This document shows, in pieces, positions 1 through 6,534 of a stretch of DNA of 12,630 bases. Position 1 is the stretch's first letter. Every line of letters begins with the position of its first letter. The stretch covers positions 1 to 12,630 of the forward strand of contig CALPQP020000008.1 of assembly GCA_943325745.2 (NCBI GenBank), written 5' to 3'. Under the pieces are notes generated by a model. That model saw only the letters and a program-made list of their open reading frames with translations, was not told where the DNA came from and made no database searches. The position numbers and the translations under genes were made by a program. The DNA comes from Gulosibacter massiliensis (GTDB taxonomy: Bacteria > Actinomycetota > Actinomycetes > Actinomycetales > Microbacteriaceae).

Positions 1-64
1 GATCGCTTTCGACAAGAGTCCCGTCGATCGACAGCAGTTGAAGAGTTGCCTCGGTATACGGCAT
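1..64 (-). CDS. 5' end of a leaderless leftward gene, possibly 2-oxoacid dehydrogenase E1 alpha subunit (partial)
   Basis: An open frame starts with ATG at 64-62 and reads about 21 codons (MPYTEATLQLLSIDG...) before leaving the window. No Shine-Dalgarno is visible, but a TAGTCT hexamer lies exactly 6 nt upstream of the ATG, the same arrangement seen at other starts here, which supports a leaderless start. The phrase T-x-Q-L-L-x-x-D/E-G is reminiscent of the N-terminus of thiamine-dependent pyruvate or branched-chain 2-oxoacid dehydrogenase E1 alpha subunits. As I recall, such genes lie near the purB/holin region in Microbacteriaceae. The fragment is too short to assign with confidence; its existence as a gene is better supported than its identity. 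Confidence 0.4.
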   Translation of the reverse strand, partial: MPYTEATLQLLSIDGTLVESD

Positions 65-70
65 GAGTCA

Positions 71-76
71 AGACTA
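71..76 (-). promoter_or_regulatory. -10 box of leaderless leftward gene
   Basis: Minus-strand TAGTCT is followed by 6 nt (TGACTC) and then the ATG at 64. This matches the TAnnnT -10 consensus at the distance expected when transcription starts on the A of the start codon. No clear -35 box is visible. Confidence 0.5.
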
Positions 77-107
77 GCCGTAACGACGCGCGTGGCGCAG
101 TCGGTCG

Positions 108-113
108 TAGGCT
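108..113 (+). promoter_or_regulatory. -10 box of the holin-family gene
   Basis: TAGGCT lies 6 nt (ATTGCC) before the ATG at 120, with no Shine-Dalgarno between. It is divergent to the TAGTCT at 71-76; the two -10 boxes are only about 31 bp apart, so both promoters share one compact control region. Confidence 0.5.
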
Positions 114-119
114 ATTGCC

Positions 120-524
120 ATGGCTCGATTACTTTTGGCACTAATCATCAATACCGCCGCACTGTGGATTGCCGACTCGTTCGTTGAGGGTATTCACCTG
201 ATCCCTTTCGGCTTGGGCGAGGCCAACCTCGTGCTCTCCTATGCGGCAGTGGCCGCGGTGTTTGGAATCGTCAACGCCGTGATCGGCAATTTCATTCGAA
301 TCGTTGCCTTCCCGCTGTACCTGCTGACACTGGGACTGGTTGCCTTGCTCGTCAACGCCGGCCTGCTGATGCTCGTCTCTCAAGCGACGCCCTATATGGG
401 ATTCGGTCTTGTAATCGACGATTTCTCGTGGGGTGTCATCGGCGCACTCGTCATGTCCCTCTGCAATTGGCTGATCGGGATCGCGCTGCGCCCGTTTATG
501 AGCCCGGTGTCCGTCACTCGCTAA
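120..524 (+). CDS. Phage holin family protein (four-helix membrane protein)
   Basis: Encodes 134 residues with four hydrophobic helices at about 3-20, 36-58, 61-87 and 104-124, separated by short loops. This is the size and topology of the Phage_holin_4_2 family (PF04020), small integral membrane proteins that are widespread in bacterial chromosomes. Despite the family name they are usually not linked to phage, and nothing phage-like surrounds this copy. Their role is unknown. The start is supported by a -10 box 6 nt upstream and the lack of any upstream alternative. The 3' end overlaps the convergent hydrolase gene by 11 bp (514-524), so there is no room for a terminator between them. Confidence 0.85.
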   Translation: MARLLLALIINTAALWIADSFVEGIHLIPFGLGEANLVLSYAAVAAVFGIVNAVIGNFIRIVAFPLYLLTLGLVALLVNAGLLMLVSQATPYMGFGLVIDDFSWGVIGALVMSLCNWLIGIALRPFMSPVSVTR

Positions 525-1545
525 GCGTCGATCGGAACCACACCGCGGTTCCTTGACCATCGATTCGTAGCCGGTTCTCAAGCGACAACAGTCCCGGGTC
601 CCGGACACGTTCAACCCTCCCGAGTGACTGCTGATAGTTCTTTGCAAGATGCGCATCGGTGCCCGTTGCACGAGGTTCGGTATGCACTATCCATGTGGTG
701 CCCGCTGTCCCGCGAATTACTCCACCCAACGCGGGAACGGGGTCCTCGGGGTGCACGACGTGAACGATGGGAACATTCGCCGGTGACTCGACGAGGCCTG
801 CGGGTGTGCCCGCCGTGAATACTGCCTCAACCGAGTAACGACCCGAGTTTGCGATCGCCAGCGCAATCGCTCCACCCTGTGAGTGTCCGGTGAGGACAAT
901 GGGTGTCGTGCCCGTCACCCCGGCGTAACCCAGTGCAGATTCTGCTGCCGACATCGATCGCGAGGCGCCAGACGCGAGCATCTCGGTATTCGCGCCGACC
1001 CACCAGGGATTGTCGAGGCCTGCGGCAAAGTCAGTGCCAGCGAGATACACCTCGAACCGGGGGCCGGTTGCGGTCTCAAATCGGTCGATGCGGACACGCT
1101 CCGAGCCGGTGGGAATTCGAGCAAAGCGTTCCGAGAAATCCCGCGGCGCGTTAGCGTTGTCGATTCGTCGTGTCATCGTGACCGGCTCCCACGGCGCGGC
1201 AGCCGATTGCCAGGGGGCGTGGGTCAGCACCCATTCACTAACGCGCCGAACCGCTGGCCACGGTCCGCCGGTAGCCAGAGCTGCGCGAGCCCACTCGGAT
1301 GGTTCAATCGTGGCAATAACGCCCTCAAGGTCAGCATGAACACCCGCGATATCTCGGGCGACGTGTTCTAGCTCCCACTGCAGAACAAGTCGTTCTGGTG
1401 CAGAATTCAGACGCGCCGATAACCCCACGTGCATCGCTGCGTTCGCAACCGTGGCGGCTACTCGGCGCAGGTCGTCCGATCGAACCAGAAGCGCATCGAG
1501 TGTGTACCGAAACGTGTTCGACTCGACGGAAATTGGGGGGATCAA
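514..1545 (-). CDS. Alpha/beta hydrolase (lipase-like) with N-terminal helical domain; putative secreted effector
   Basis: Encodes 343 residues. Residues about 12-90 are alpha-helical, rich in Ala/Leu/Val with charged heptads, and have no signal peptide. Residues about 145-300 look like an alpha/beta hydrolase: a nucleophile elbow GHSQGG at 220-225 (Ser222), a candidate acid in HPEDPVP (Asp268), and a candidate base in TDAHL (His299). This order Ser-Asp-His is typical of lipases and esterases; the substrate cannot be told. The start is a TTG overlapping the TGA stop of the upstream WxG gene by 4 bp (1542-1545), implying translational coupling; no better ATG or GTG exists nearby. A helical N-domain plus enzymatic C-domain, directly coupled to a WxG protein, resembles cargo of type VII (ESX-like) secretion, but no secretion genes lie in the window. 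Hydrolase class is fairly secure; the export idea is inference. Confidence 0.75.
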   Translation of the reverse strand: MIPPISVESNTFRYTLDALLVRSDDLRRVAATVANAAMHVGLSARLNSAPERLVLQWELEHVARDIAGVHADLEGVIATIEPSEWARAALATGGPWPAVRRVSEWVLTHAPWQSAAAPWEPVTMTRRIDNANAPRDFSERFARIPTGSERVRIDRFETATGPRFEVYLAGTDFAAGLDNPWWVGANTEMLASGASRSMSAAESALGYAGVTGTTPIVLTGHSQGGAIALAIANSGRYSVEAVFTAGTPAGLVESPANVPIVHVVHPEDPVPALGGVIRGTAGTTWIVHTEPRATGTDAHLAKNYQQSLGRVERVRDPGLLSLENRLRIDGQGTAVWFRSTLSE

Positions 1546-1712
1546 CCGAGTGACTGCGTCTGCATCGCCAGGGCTATCAATCGCGACCGGAAATCCGTAA
1601 CGACATCGTCGTAGGCGATGCGAGCCGGTCCAACCCAGCCTGCTCGATTGACAGAACGGTCGAGATCAGCGATGGCAGCACCGAGAAGGTCCGTTGGGTT
1701 GACCAGATTCAC
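1542..1712 (-). CDS. Mini WxG-motif helical protein (WXG100-like), partner of the hydrolase
   Basis: From GTG at 1712 the product is 56 residues: a helix (about 6-22), a turn with W26-V-G28-P-A, then a second helix carrying Tyr34. This helix-WxG-helix pattern, with GPA and an aromatic residue further on, is that of actinobacterial WXG100/EsxA-like proteins, although those are usually near 100 residues. The GTG at 1712 has GGTGAT 5 nt upstream and gives a typical WxG-protein N-terminus. An ATG at 1757 would add 15 residues (71 total), but that segment has poorer codon usage, no Shine-Dalgarno and an unlike sequence. The gene overlaps the hydrolase start by 4 bp. WXG proteins usually form helical dimers with a partner and serve type VII export; the role here is inferred. 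Confidence 0.55.
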   Translation of the reverse strand: MNLVNPTDLLGAAIADLDRSVNRAGWVGPARIAYDDVVTDFRSRLIALAMQTQSLG

Positions 1713-1815
1713 GAATATCACCATCACAGCGTGACGGATGTTTCGACTTGGCTGCATTGCAACGACGTACTTGGTGGAAGGGTGATGCGCACACGTCTCG
1801 TGGGGATAAAACTGC

Positions 1816-1821
1816 GAGAAT
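1816..1821 (+). promoter_or_regulatory. Probable -10 box of purB
   Basis: GAGAAT lies 6 nt before the ATG at 1828, matching the leaderless spacing seen elsewhere in the window but with G for the first T. The opposite strand of 1817-1822 reads TATTCT, a good -10 for the divergent WxG gene, which would give that gene an untranslated leader. The two boxes would overlap almost completely. No -35 is evident. Confidence 0.35.
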
Positions 1822-1827
1822 AGGGAT

Positions 1828-3204
1828 ATGGCCCTTTCGCCCCAACCGCTCAGTCCTTTGGACGGACGCTACCACGATACGGTCGCCGAGATTGGTCAAC
1901 ATCTGTCCGAAGCGGGACTCAACCGTGCGCGAGTTCACGTTGAAATCGAGTGGCTGATCCGCCTCGCAGATGAAGGCATTTTTGGCGCGGAACTGAGCGC
2001 CGACGAGCGTCTTGCCTTGCGTGATGTCGCGACAAACTTCGGTGATGCCGACGTCGCTCGGATCGCCGAACTCGAAGCAACGACAAGGCACGACGTCAAG
2101 GCGGTGGAATATCTCGTTCGTGAACACCTCGAACGTCTCGGCTTGTCACGCATCGCCGAGCTAACACACTTCGCGTGTACAAGCGAAGACATCAACAATC
2201 TGTCCTATGGAATTACCCTGGGGGCAGCGGTTCGCGAGGTGTGGCGCCCCGCTATAGATGTTGTGGTCCAGAAATTGACGGCTCTCGCGACGTCCGAACG
2301 AGACACGCCCATGTTGTCTCGCACCCACGGGCAGGCCGCGACGCCGACGACGTTTGGCAAGGAAATAGCGGTTTTTGTTCATCGACTCACCAAACTCCTG
2401 GCTGACGTCGACGCGGTTCAACTGGCGGGCAAGTTCTCGGGAGCGACCGGAACCTTCTCTGCTCACGTCGTCGCAGCACCCGAGGTCGACTGGATCCGTG
2501 TGTCGCAGGAATTCGTCGAATCCGTCGGGCTCGAGTGGAACCCGTTGACTACCCAAATCGAATCGCACGACAGCCAGGCGGCACTCCTCGCTCGGATTAG
2601 TCACGTCAACCGTGTGCTGCACAACCTGTGCACGGACGTGTGGACCTACATTTCGCAGGGGTACATCACACAGATCTCGGTGAAGGGGTCGACGGGTTCA
2701 TCGACGATGCCCCACAAGGTCAACCCCATCCGTTTCGAGAACGCCGAGGCGAATCTCGAGATTGCGTCCGCGTTGGGCGATGCTCTCGGCGCAACGCTCG
2801 TAACGTCACGACTTCAACGCGACCTTACCGACTCGACCACCCAGCGAAACCTTGGTGTCGCGCTCGGCCACTCACTGCTCGCCATTTCGAATATCAACGC
2901 GGGGCTGGACGACATCACCGTCGATCGCGCGGCGTTGCTCGACGATGTAGAGACCAACCTTGAGGTCCTCGGTGAGGCGATCCAAACGCTGCTGCGTGCC
3001 GAACGAGCAGCCGGGACGACGACGATCGAGAATCCTTACGAATTGCTGAAAGACCTCACGCGGGGAAAGCGTTTGACCGCCGAGAATCTGCGGACGTTCA
3101 TCGACGGTCTCGAGATGTCGGCGACGGGGAAAGCGCGACTACTCGAACTCACACCGGCAACCTACGTCGGACTCGCGTCAAAATTGGTCGATTACCTTCG
3201 CTAA
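1828..3204 (+). CDS. purB: Adenylosuccinate lyase
   Basis: Encodes 458 residues, the length of E. coli-type PurB (about 456). The enzyme cleaves SAICAR to AICAR and fumarate, and adenylosuccinate to AMP and fumarate, in cytosolic purine synthesis. Diagnostic features in order: an N-terminal SPLDGRY (9-15) typical of the E. coli-like subgroup, TSED (118-121), THGQ with the catalytic His (His167), and the fumarase-superfamily signature loop around 288-304 (GSS-x-MP-x-K-x-NP...E) carrying the catalytic serine. All key residues appear intact. The ATG at 1828 is preceded by a -10-like hexamer and no Shine-Dalgarno, so it is probably leaderless. The stop codon overlaps the end of a convergent membrane-protein gene by 4 bp. 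No other purine gene is next to it. Confidence 0.97.
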   Translation: MALSPQPLSPLDGRYHDTVAEIGQHLSEAGLNRARVHVEIEWLIRLADEGIFGAELSADERLALRDVATNFGDADVARIAELEATTRHDVKAVEYLVREHLERLGLSRIAELTHFACTSEDINNLSYGITLGAAVREVWRPAIDVVVQKLTALATSERDTPMLSRTHGQAATPTTFGKEIAVFVHRLTKLLADVDAVQLAGKFSGATGTFSAHVVAAPEVDWIRVSQEFVESVGLEWNPLTTQIESHDSQAALLARISHVNRVLHNLCTDVWTYISQGYITQISVKGSTGSSTMPHKVNPIRFENAEANLEIASALGDALGATLVTSRLQRDLTDSTTQRNLGVALGHSLLAISNINAGLDDITVDRAALLDDVETNLEVLGEAIQTLLRAERAAGTTTIENPYELLKDLTRGKRLTAENLRTFIDGLEMSATGKARLLELTPATYVGLASKLVDYLR

Positions 3205-3419
3205 TCGTGCGGGTTGTTGTCCGACTTCGGTAACTGTGGGCTCATCGCGAGAACCATCATTGCAAGACTGATGATGGTGACGACAAATCCCCCACCGCCC
3301 GCGATTGCCGCAAGGGCAAAGTCTCGCGTCACCATCAAGACGATGCCTCCAATGAATAGTCCGGCCACGGACGCCAGTCCAACAAGTTCGGCCGGTCGAG
3401 TTTTATCGCTTCGTGCCAC
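3201..3419 (-). CDS. Small two-helix membrane protein, function unknown
   Basis: Encodes 72 residues from a GTG at 3419. Two hydrophobic helices (about 12-31 and 34-59, the second with a GGGG run) are flanked by a basic N-terminus and a polar Asp/Asn-rich tail. I do not recognise a family. The start lies 17 bp inside the upstream 196-residue membrane-protein gene, and the stop overlaps purB by 4 bp. The gene is thus wedged between its neighbours and probably co-transcribed with the upstream gene. A weak GAAGGCGA lies a little upstream of the GTG. Being a separate frame with two clean membrane helices and a consistent overlap with its partner argues that it is real. Confidence 0.7.
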   Translation of the reverse strand: MARSDKTRPAELVGLASVAGLFIGGIVLMVTRDFALAAIAGGGGFVVTIISLAMMVLAMSPQLPKSDNNPHD

Positions 3420-3993
3420 GGGATTTCGCCTTCGCTGTCGTCGTTGTTGATTTCGAGGCTGCGGGCTTCTGCGCCGATCGCCGGGCCTTCACTCGAGAAT
3501 CGATTGCGTCGATCAATCCAAAAACACCCGCGATGATCGCCCAACCCCCCGTCAATCCGGCGGCCGTCCTGTCGTCGGCATCGATGGTGAAGTACAGAAT
3601 CGAGAGCCCCACAGCCAGTACACCGGTTGACCAGAGCCAGATTCGGTCGCTCCGGGTAAAGGCTCTAGAGGTCTCAAAAGCCACAAGAGCGATCGTCAAC
3701 GACAGCGCGGTGGTGGGAGACATCCGGCTTGCGATTAGTCCCAGCAAGGCCAGCGCGGCGACAACCAGCGTCGACCACCACGCGACGGCGTTCATCAGAG
3801 TGGCTGGCCCACCTCGGAATAACAGTGAAACCACGACGACAAACGTGAGCCACTCAAGGCCTGTATAGGTCGAGTGATCGTCGGTGAGCGTAATGGCGAC
3901 TCCCGCAATGAGGGCGGCGGCGTATCGCGCAAACGGTTGAATGGCGGCACGGACCCTAGCGACAATCACGAACGGTTTTCCAGCATCTGCCAT
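3403..3993 (-). CDS. Six-helix membrane protein, distantly DUF308/HdeD-like
   Basis: Encodes 196 residues with about six hydrophobic segments (roughly 22-37, 46-60, 66-89, 94-111, 118-137 and 147-165) and a basic Lys/Ala/Thr-rich cytoplasmic tail (167-196). The repeated helix-hairpin pattern ending in GGWAIIAGVFGLIDAI recalls DUF308 proteins such as the acid-resistance protein HdeD. The resemblance is by motif only and the function is unknown. The ATG at 3993 is preceded by TAGTCT and 6 nt, consistent with a leaderless transcript, and the promoter fits inside the 39-bp gap after dnaB. The downstream 72-residue membrane protein overlaps its 3' end by 17 bp, so the two are likely made together and may act together. 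Confidence 0.75.
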   Translation of the reverse strand: MADAGKPFVIVARVRAAIQPFARYAAALIAGVAITLTDDHSTYTGLEWLTFVVVVSLLFRGGPATLMNAVAWWSTLVVAALALLGLIASRMSPTTALSLTIALVAFETSRAFTRSDRIWLWSTGVLAVGLSILYFTIDADDRTAAGLTGGWAIIAGVFGLIDAIDSRVKARRSAQKPAASKSTTTTAKAKSRGTKR

Positions 3994-3999
3994 GTGTAA

Positions 4000-4005
4000 A
4001 GACTA
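4000..4005 (-). promoter_or_regulatory. -10 box of the DUF308-like membrane-protein gene
   Basis: Minus-strand TAGTCT is followed by 6 nt (TTACAC) and the ATG at 3993. The hexamer is identical to that at 71-76 and has the same spacing. It gives the membrane-protein pair its own promoter just behind the dnaB stop codon. Confidence 0.5.
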
Positions 4006-4032
4006 CGGGATTGCGAATTAAGGTTTCTCCGA

Positions 4033-5391
4033 CTAAATCTTTGCCATATCGCTGAAACGCGAATAGTGGCCTTCAAACAGAACCGACAGCACGCGCATCT
4101 CACCATTGCGGTGCTTCGCGATGTGAATCTCCGCATCGTTGCGGTTTTCGCCTTGTTCCGCGAAACGCTCGCGGTGTAAGAGAAGCACAATATCGGCGTC
4201 TTGCTCGAGCGATCCGGACTCTCGAAGGTGCGACAGTTGTGGCTTCTTGTCCGGTGCGTTTTCCGGTCCGCGGTTGAGCTGAGACAGCGCAACAATCGGG
4301 ACGCCTAGTTCCTTCGCTAAGAGCTTGAGTGACCGCGAGAATTCGGACACTTCCTGCTGACGATTCTCGACCTTCTTGCCACTCGTCATGAGTTGGAGGT
4401 AATCGATAATGACGAGTTTGATGCCGTGTTGGGACTTGAGGCGACGGCATTTCGCGCGAATTTCGGACAGCGTCAAATTAGGACTGTCGTCGATATAGAG
4501 CGGAATGTCATCGAGCCGAGACTGGATGGTGTTGATTCGCTTCCAGCCTTCAGACTTGAGATCTTTTGACTTGCGAATAGCGTTGAGCGGCACGCTCGAT
4601 TCAGCAGACAACAAACGTTGGGAGATTTCGCTTGCGCTCATTTCGAGAGAGAAGAAAACGGTCGGGACGTTTGATCTCAGAGCGGCGGAGCGGGCAAAGT
4701 CGAGCGCAAGCGTGGATTTTCCCAGACCGGGCCGGGCGGCGATGAGGACGAGTTGCCCCGGGTGAAGCCCGTTCGTGACGTCGTCGAGCTCGCGAAACCC
4801 GGTGGGGATGTCAAGCCCCTCTTTGGCCGATTTCGCTTGTTCTTCCATCTCGTTGACCGCGATCTTGACGGCGTCGCGAAGTACGATCGCGTCCTGAGCT
4901 CCCGCTGAGCGGCCAATCGCAAAGATTTCGACCTGGGCGTCGTTGACGAGCTCGCTCGGGTCGCCTTCCGCGGCGTATCCGAGTTGAGTGATTCGAGTTC
5001 CCGACTGCACAAGTTTTCGCAGAATCGCTTTGTCCGCGACGATGCTGGCGTAGTAGCTGGCGTTGGCGGCAGTCGGCACGGAGGATTCGAGCGTGTGGAG
5101 ATAACTCGCGCCGCCGATTTTGTTCAGGTTGCCGTCGCGGGTCAACTGATCGGTGATCATGATGACGTCGGTCGGTTCCGATCGAGAGAAGACGGTGTTT
5201 ATCGCGTTAAAAATGATTTCGTGTTTGGGGAAATAGAAATCTTCGCCCTTGATGAGCTCGAGTACTTCGACGATGGCATCGTTGGACAGCAGCATCCCGC
5301 CAAGCGTGCTCATCTCGGCAGCCTGATCGTTGGGCGGGACGCGGGTGTCACCGGTGCCTTCGGGGACCAGTTCGAGTTTCGGACCTGCCAT
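4033..5391 (-). CDS. dnaB: Replicative DNA helicase DnaB
   Basis: Encodes 452 residues, the normal length for an intein-free DnaB. This hexameric ATPase unwinds DNA 5'-3' on the lagging strand and recruits primase. The N-terminal helical domain spans about 22-125, followed by a linker and the RecA-like motor from about 185. Motifs: Walker A ARPGLGKST (219-227), Glu250 in FSLE, Walker B LVIIDYLQL (326-334), the SQLNRG motif (370-375), and KHRNG (426-430) with the probable arginine finger. No intein interrupts these motifs, a common insertion site in actinobacterial dnaB. The ATG at 5391 has an unusually strong ribosome binding site. The gene is not followed directly by rplI transcription: a hairpin and a 392-bp control region separate it from the ribosomal operon upstream. 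Confidence 0.97.
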   Translation of the reverse strand: MAGPKLELVPEGTGDTRVPPNDQAAEMSTLGGMLLSNDAIVEVLELIKGEDFYFPKHEIIFNAINTVFSRSEPTDVIMITDQLTRDGNLNKIGGASYLHTLESSVPTAANASYYASIVADKAILRKLVQSGTRITQLGYAAEGDPSELVNDAQVEIFAIGRSAGAQDAIVLRDAVKIAVNEMEEQAKSAKEGLDIPTGFRELDDVTNGLHPGQLVLIAARPGLGKSTLALDFARSAALRSNVPTVFFSLEMSASEISQRLLSAESSVPLNAIRKSKDLKSEGWKRINTIQSRLDDIPLYIDDSPNLTLSEIRAKCRRLKSQHGIKLVIIDYLQLMTSGKKVENRQQEVSEFSRSLKLLAKELGVPIVALSQLNRGPENAPDKKPQLSHLRESGSLEQDADIVLLLHRERFAEQGENRNDAEIHIAKHRNGEMRVLSVLFEGHYSRFSDMAKI

Positions 5392-5394
5392 CGA

Positions 5395-5406
5395 TGATCA
5401 CCTCCT
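5395..5406 (-). promoter_or_regulatory. Extended Shine-Dalgarno of dnaB
   Basis: Minus strand reads AGGAGGTGATCA; AGGAGG ends 9 nt before the ATG. The first 11 bases are the exact complement of the usual 3' end of bacterial 16S rRNA (GATCACCTCCT). This fixes the start at 5391 and contrasts with the leaderless genes around it. Confidence 0.85.
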
Positions 5407-5522
5407 GAGTCAACATTTCGTGCGGGGTATTTAGTATGCGCGTGAGAACGGACATCAGACTGCGCCACGCCACACGAACAGGATGAACGCTACGTTTTAC
5501 GACCGACCGGTGCAAATGCCCC

Positions 5523-5705
5523 TGTGGATAAGCCTGTGGTTAACATGTTCAGCACGCCGTGCCGTGCTGTGGATGGTGTGGGGATAAGTGCGACACACCA
5601 CCATGGATTTTTGTCGATAAAGTTCCCCTGACCGTAGGTTTTTAGTTTTCGCGGGCTGTGGGAAAACATGTTTAGAGTTTAGGTTGAACCTTTAACTTTT
5701 CCACA
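5523..5705. other. Cluster of DnaA-box-like sites
   Basis: Six sites read in the same orientation as TGTGGATAA: 5523-5531 TGTGGATAA (perfect), 5535-5543 TGTGGTTAA, 5568-5576 TGTGGATGG, 5579-5587 TGGGGATAA, 5612-5620 TGTCGATAA and 5657-5665 TGTGGGAAA. A seventh, TTTTCCACA at 5697-5705, is in the other orientation and fits TTWTNCACA. Two sites fit the consensus fully, and the rest differ from TTATCCACA at one or two bases. The stretch 5664-5700 has only 10 G/C in 37 bases. Such an array is characteristic of DnaA-binding regions; whether it serves dnaB control, DnaA titration or initiation is not shown by the sequence. Confidence 0.65.
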
Positions 5706-5731
5706 CTCCGCCCGTGTCACGTTAAATGTTG

Positions 5732-5765
5732 TAGCGCCCGTCTTCGTTTCCGAACACGGGCGCTA
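5732..5765 (-). terminator. Hairpin behind rplI (probable terminator)
   Basis: A perfect 10-bp inverted repeat, TAGCGCCCGT (5732-5741) with ACGGGCGCTA (5756-5765), encloses 14 nt that can extend the stem by TTCG/CGAA around a TTTC loop. It starts 18 nt past the rplI stop codon on the minus strand. The bases after it (CAACATTTAACG) lack a real U tract, so it may terminate inefficiently, need help from a factor, or mainly protect the mRNA 3' end. Confidence 0.6.
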
Positions 5766-5783
5766 AACGAGGGTCTCGCGGGG

Positions 5784-6236
5784 CTACTTGCGAGCAATCA
5801 CCTTGAGGGCGAGAGTCGCGGACACGCCGTCGTGGAGACGGACAGTCGCCGAGAAGGCTCCCGTCGACTTGATCGGGGTGGTCAATTCGATGGTGCGCTT
5901 GTCGATGTCACCGAGCCCGGATTCGGCAACCGCCGCCGCAATATCCGCCGTCTTGACCGAACCGAACAAACGACCTTCAGAGCCCGCGGACGCCTTGACC
6001 GTGATCGTGGCGCTTTCGAGCTTTGCCTTGAGAGCCTGTGCTTCGTCAAGCGAGGCGAGCGCGCGCGATGCGCGAGCCTGCTTGATGTCCGTCACCTGTT
6101 TTTCACCACCACGGGTCCAGAGAATCGCGAATCCCTGGGGAACGAGGTAGTTGCGGGCGTAACCGTTCTTGACGTCAACAACGTCTCCGGCAGAGCCGAG
6201 GCCAGTGACCTCGTGCGTGAGAATGAGTTTTGCCAT
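5784..6236 (-). CDS. rplI: 50S ribosomal protein L9
   Basis: Encodes 150 residues, the usual L9 length. L9 binds 23S rRNA near the L1 stalk and helps hold the reading frame. The N-terminal rRNA-binding domain begins [38 protein letters not shown] (only the pattern GxxGDVVxVKxGYARNxLxP is diagnostic), followed by the long connecting helix and the C-terminal domain. The start has AAGGAG overlapping the TAA stop of rpsR (TAAGGAG), so translation is closely coupled, with 11 nt between the genes. It is the last gene of the operon and is followed by a hairpin. Confidence 0.97.
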   Translation of the reverse strand: MAKLILTHEVTGLGSAGDVVDVKNGYARNYLVPQGFAILWTRGGEKQVTDIKQARASRALASLDEAQALKAKLESATITVKASAGSEGRLFGSVKTADIAAAVAESGLGDIDKRTIELTTPIKSTGAFSATVRLHDGVSATLALKVIARK

Positions 6237-6247
6237 TGTCGTACTCC

Positions 6248-6508
6248 TTAACGGCCAGCGCCGGCGTAGGGGAGAAGCGCCATTTCGCGTGCGTTCTTGA
6301 CCGCACGTGCAATGAGTCGCTGTTCCTGGACCGAAACGCCCGTGATTCGGCGCGAGCGAATCTTTCCGCGCTCCGAAATGAACTTGCGAAGGGTTGCGAC
6401 GTCCTTGTAGTCAATGACGTCGATTTTGATCGCACGTGCGGGGGGAAGCACCTTCGCTCCCTTGCCTACGCGCGGCTTGCGGCGGTCGCCGGTTGCCTTT
6501 CCTGCCAT
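6248..6508 (-). CDS. rpsR: 30S ribosomal protein S18, zinc-independent form
   Basis: Encodes 86 residues. The core [19 protein letters not shown] and the [28 protein letters not shown] stretch identify S18, which pairs with S6 on the 30S platform. The zinc-binding cysteines of the C+ form are all missing: the usual CxxC position reads VLPP, and the later G-N-C position reads GVS. The protein contains no cysteine at all, so it should not need zinc. A Shine-Dalgarno AAAGGAA precedes the ATG. It lies 26 nt downstream of ssb and 11 nt upstream of rplI. Confidence 0.97.
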   Translation of the reverse strand: MAGKATGDRRKPRVGKGAKVLPPARAIKIDVIDYKDVATLRKFISERGKIRSRRITGVSVQEQRLIARAVKNAREMALLPYAGAGR

Positions 6509-6534
6509 GGTTATTCCTTTTCGTGAAGAGTTAG

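Larger units (their letters stand above)
5392..5783. other. 392-bp intergenic control region between dnaB and rplI
   Basis: This is the only gene-free stretch longer than 300 bp. From the dnaB side it holds the dnaB ribosome binding site, a possible dnaB -10 (CATACT on the minus strand, 5433-5438, no clear -35), a cluster of DnaA-box-like 9-mers (5523-5705), an AT-rich segment (5664-5700), two copies of a box-plus-AACATGTT element, and the rplI hairpin (5732-5765). No convincing small open frame with a ribosome binding site was found in it. Confidence 0.7.

Noticed and set aside
120..524. Holin-family gene as a prophage remnant
   Set aside because: Phage_holin_4_2 proteins are ordinary chromosomal membrane proteins in many bacteria, and no other phage gene or attachment site is present.
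141..671. Leftward frame of 176 residues over the holin gene
   Set aside because: It is a low-complexity, Asp/Glu/Gln/Arg-rich reverse frame of two well-supported genes, without a ribosome binding site or domain.
5681..5691. Inverted repeat AGGTT-G-AACCT as an operator
   Set aside because: Five-bp arms with a one-base centre are easily expected by chance in AT-rich sequence, and no second copy was seen.
5523..5705. Calling the DnaA-box cluster the chromosomal origin oriC
   Set aside because: Neither dnaA nor dnaN is in the window, and the leftward ribosomal operon to the right of the cluster would then be transcribed against the fork. An origin to the right of trxB fits better.
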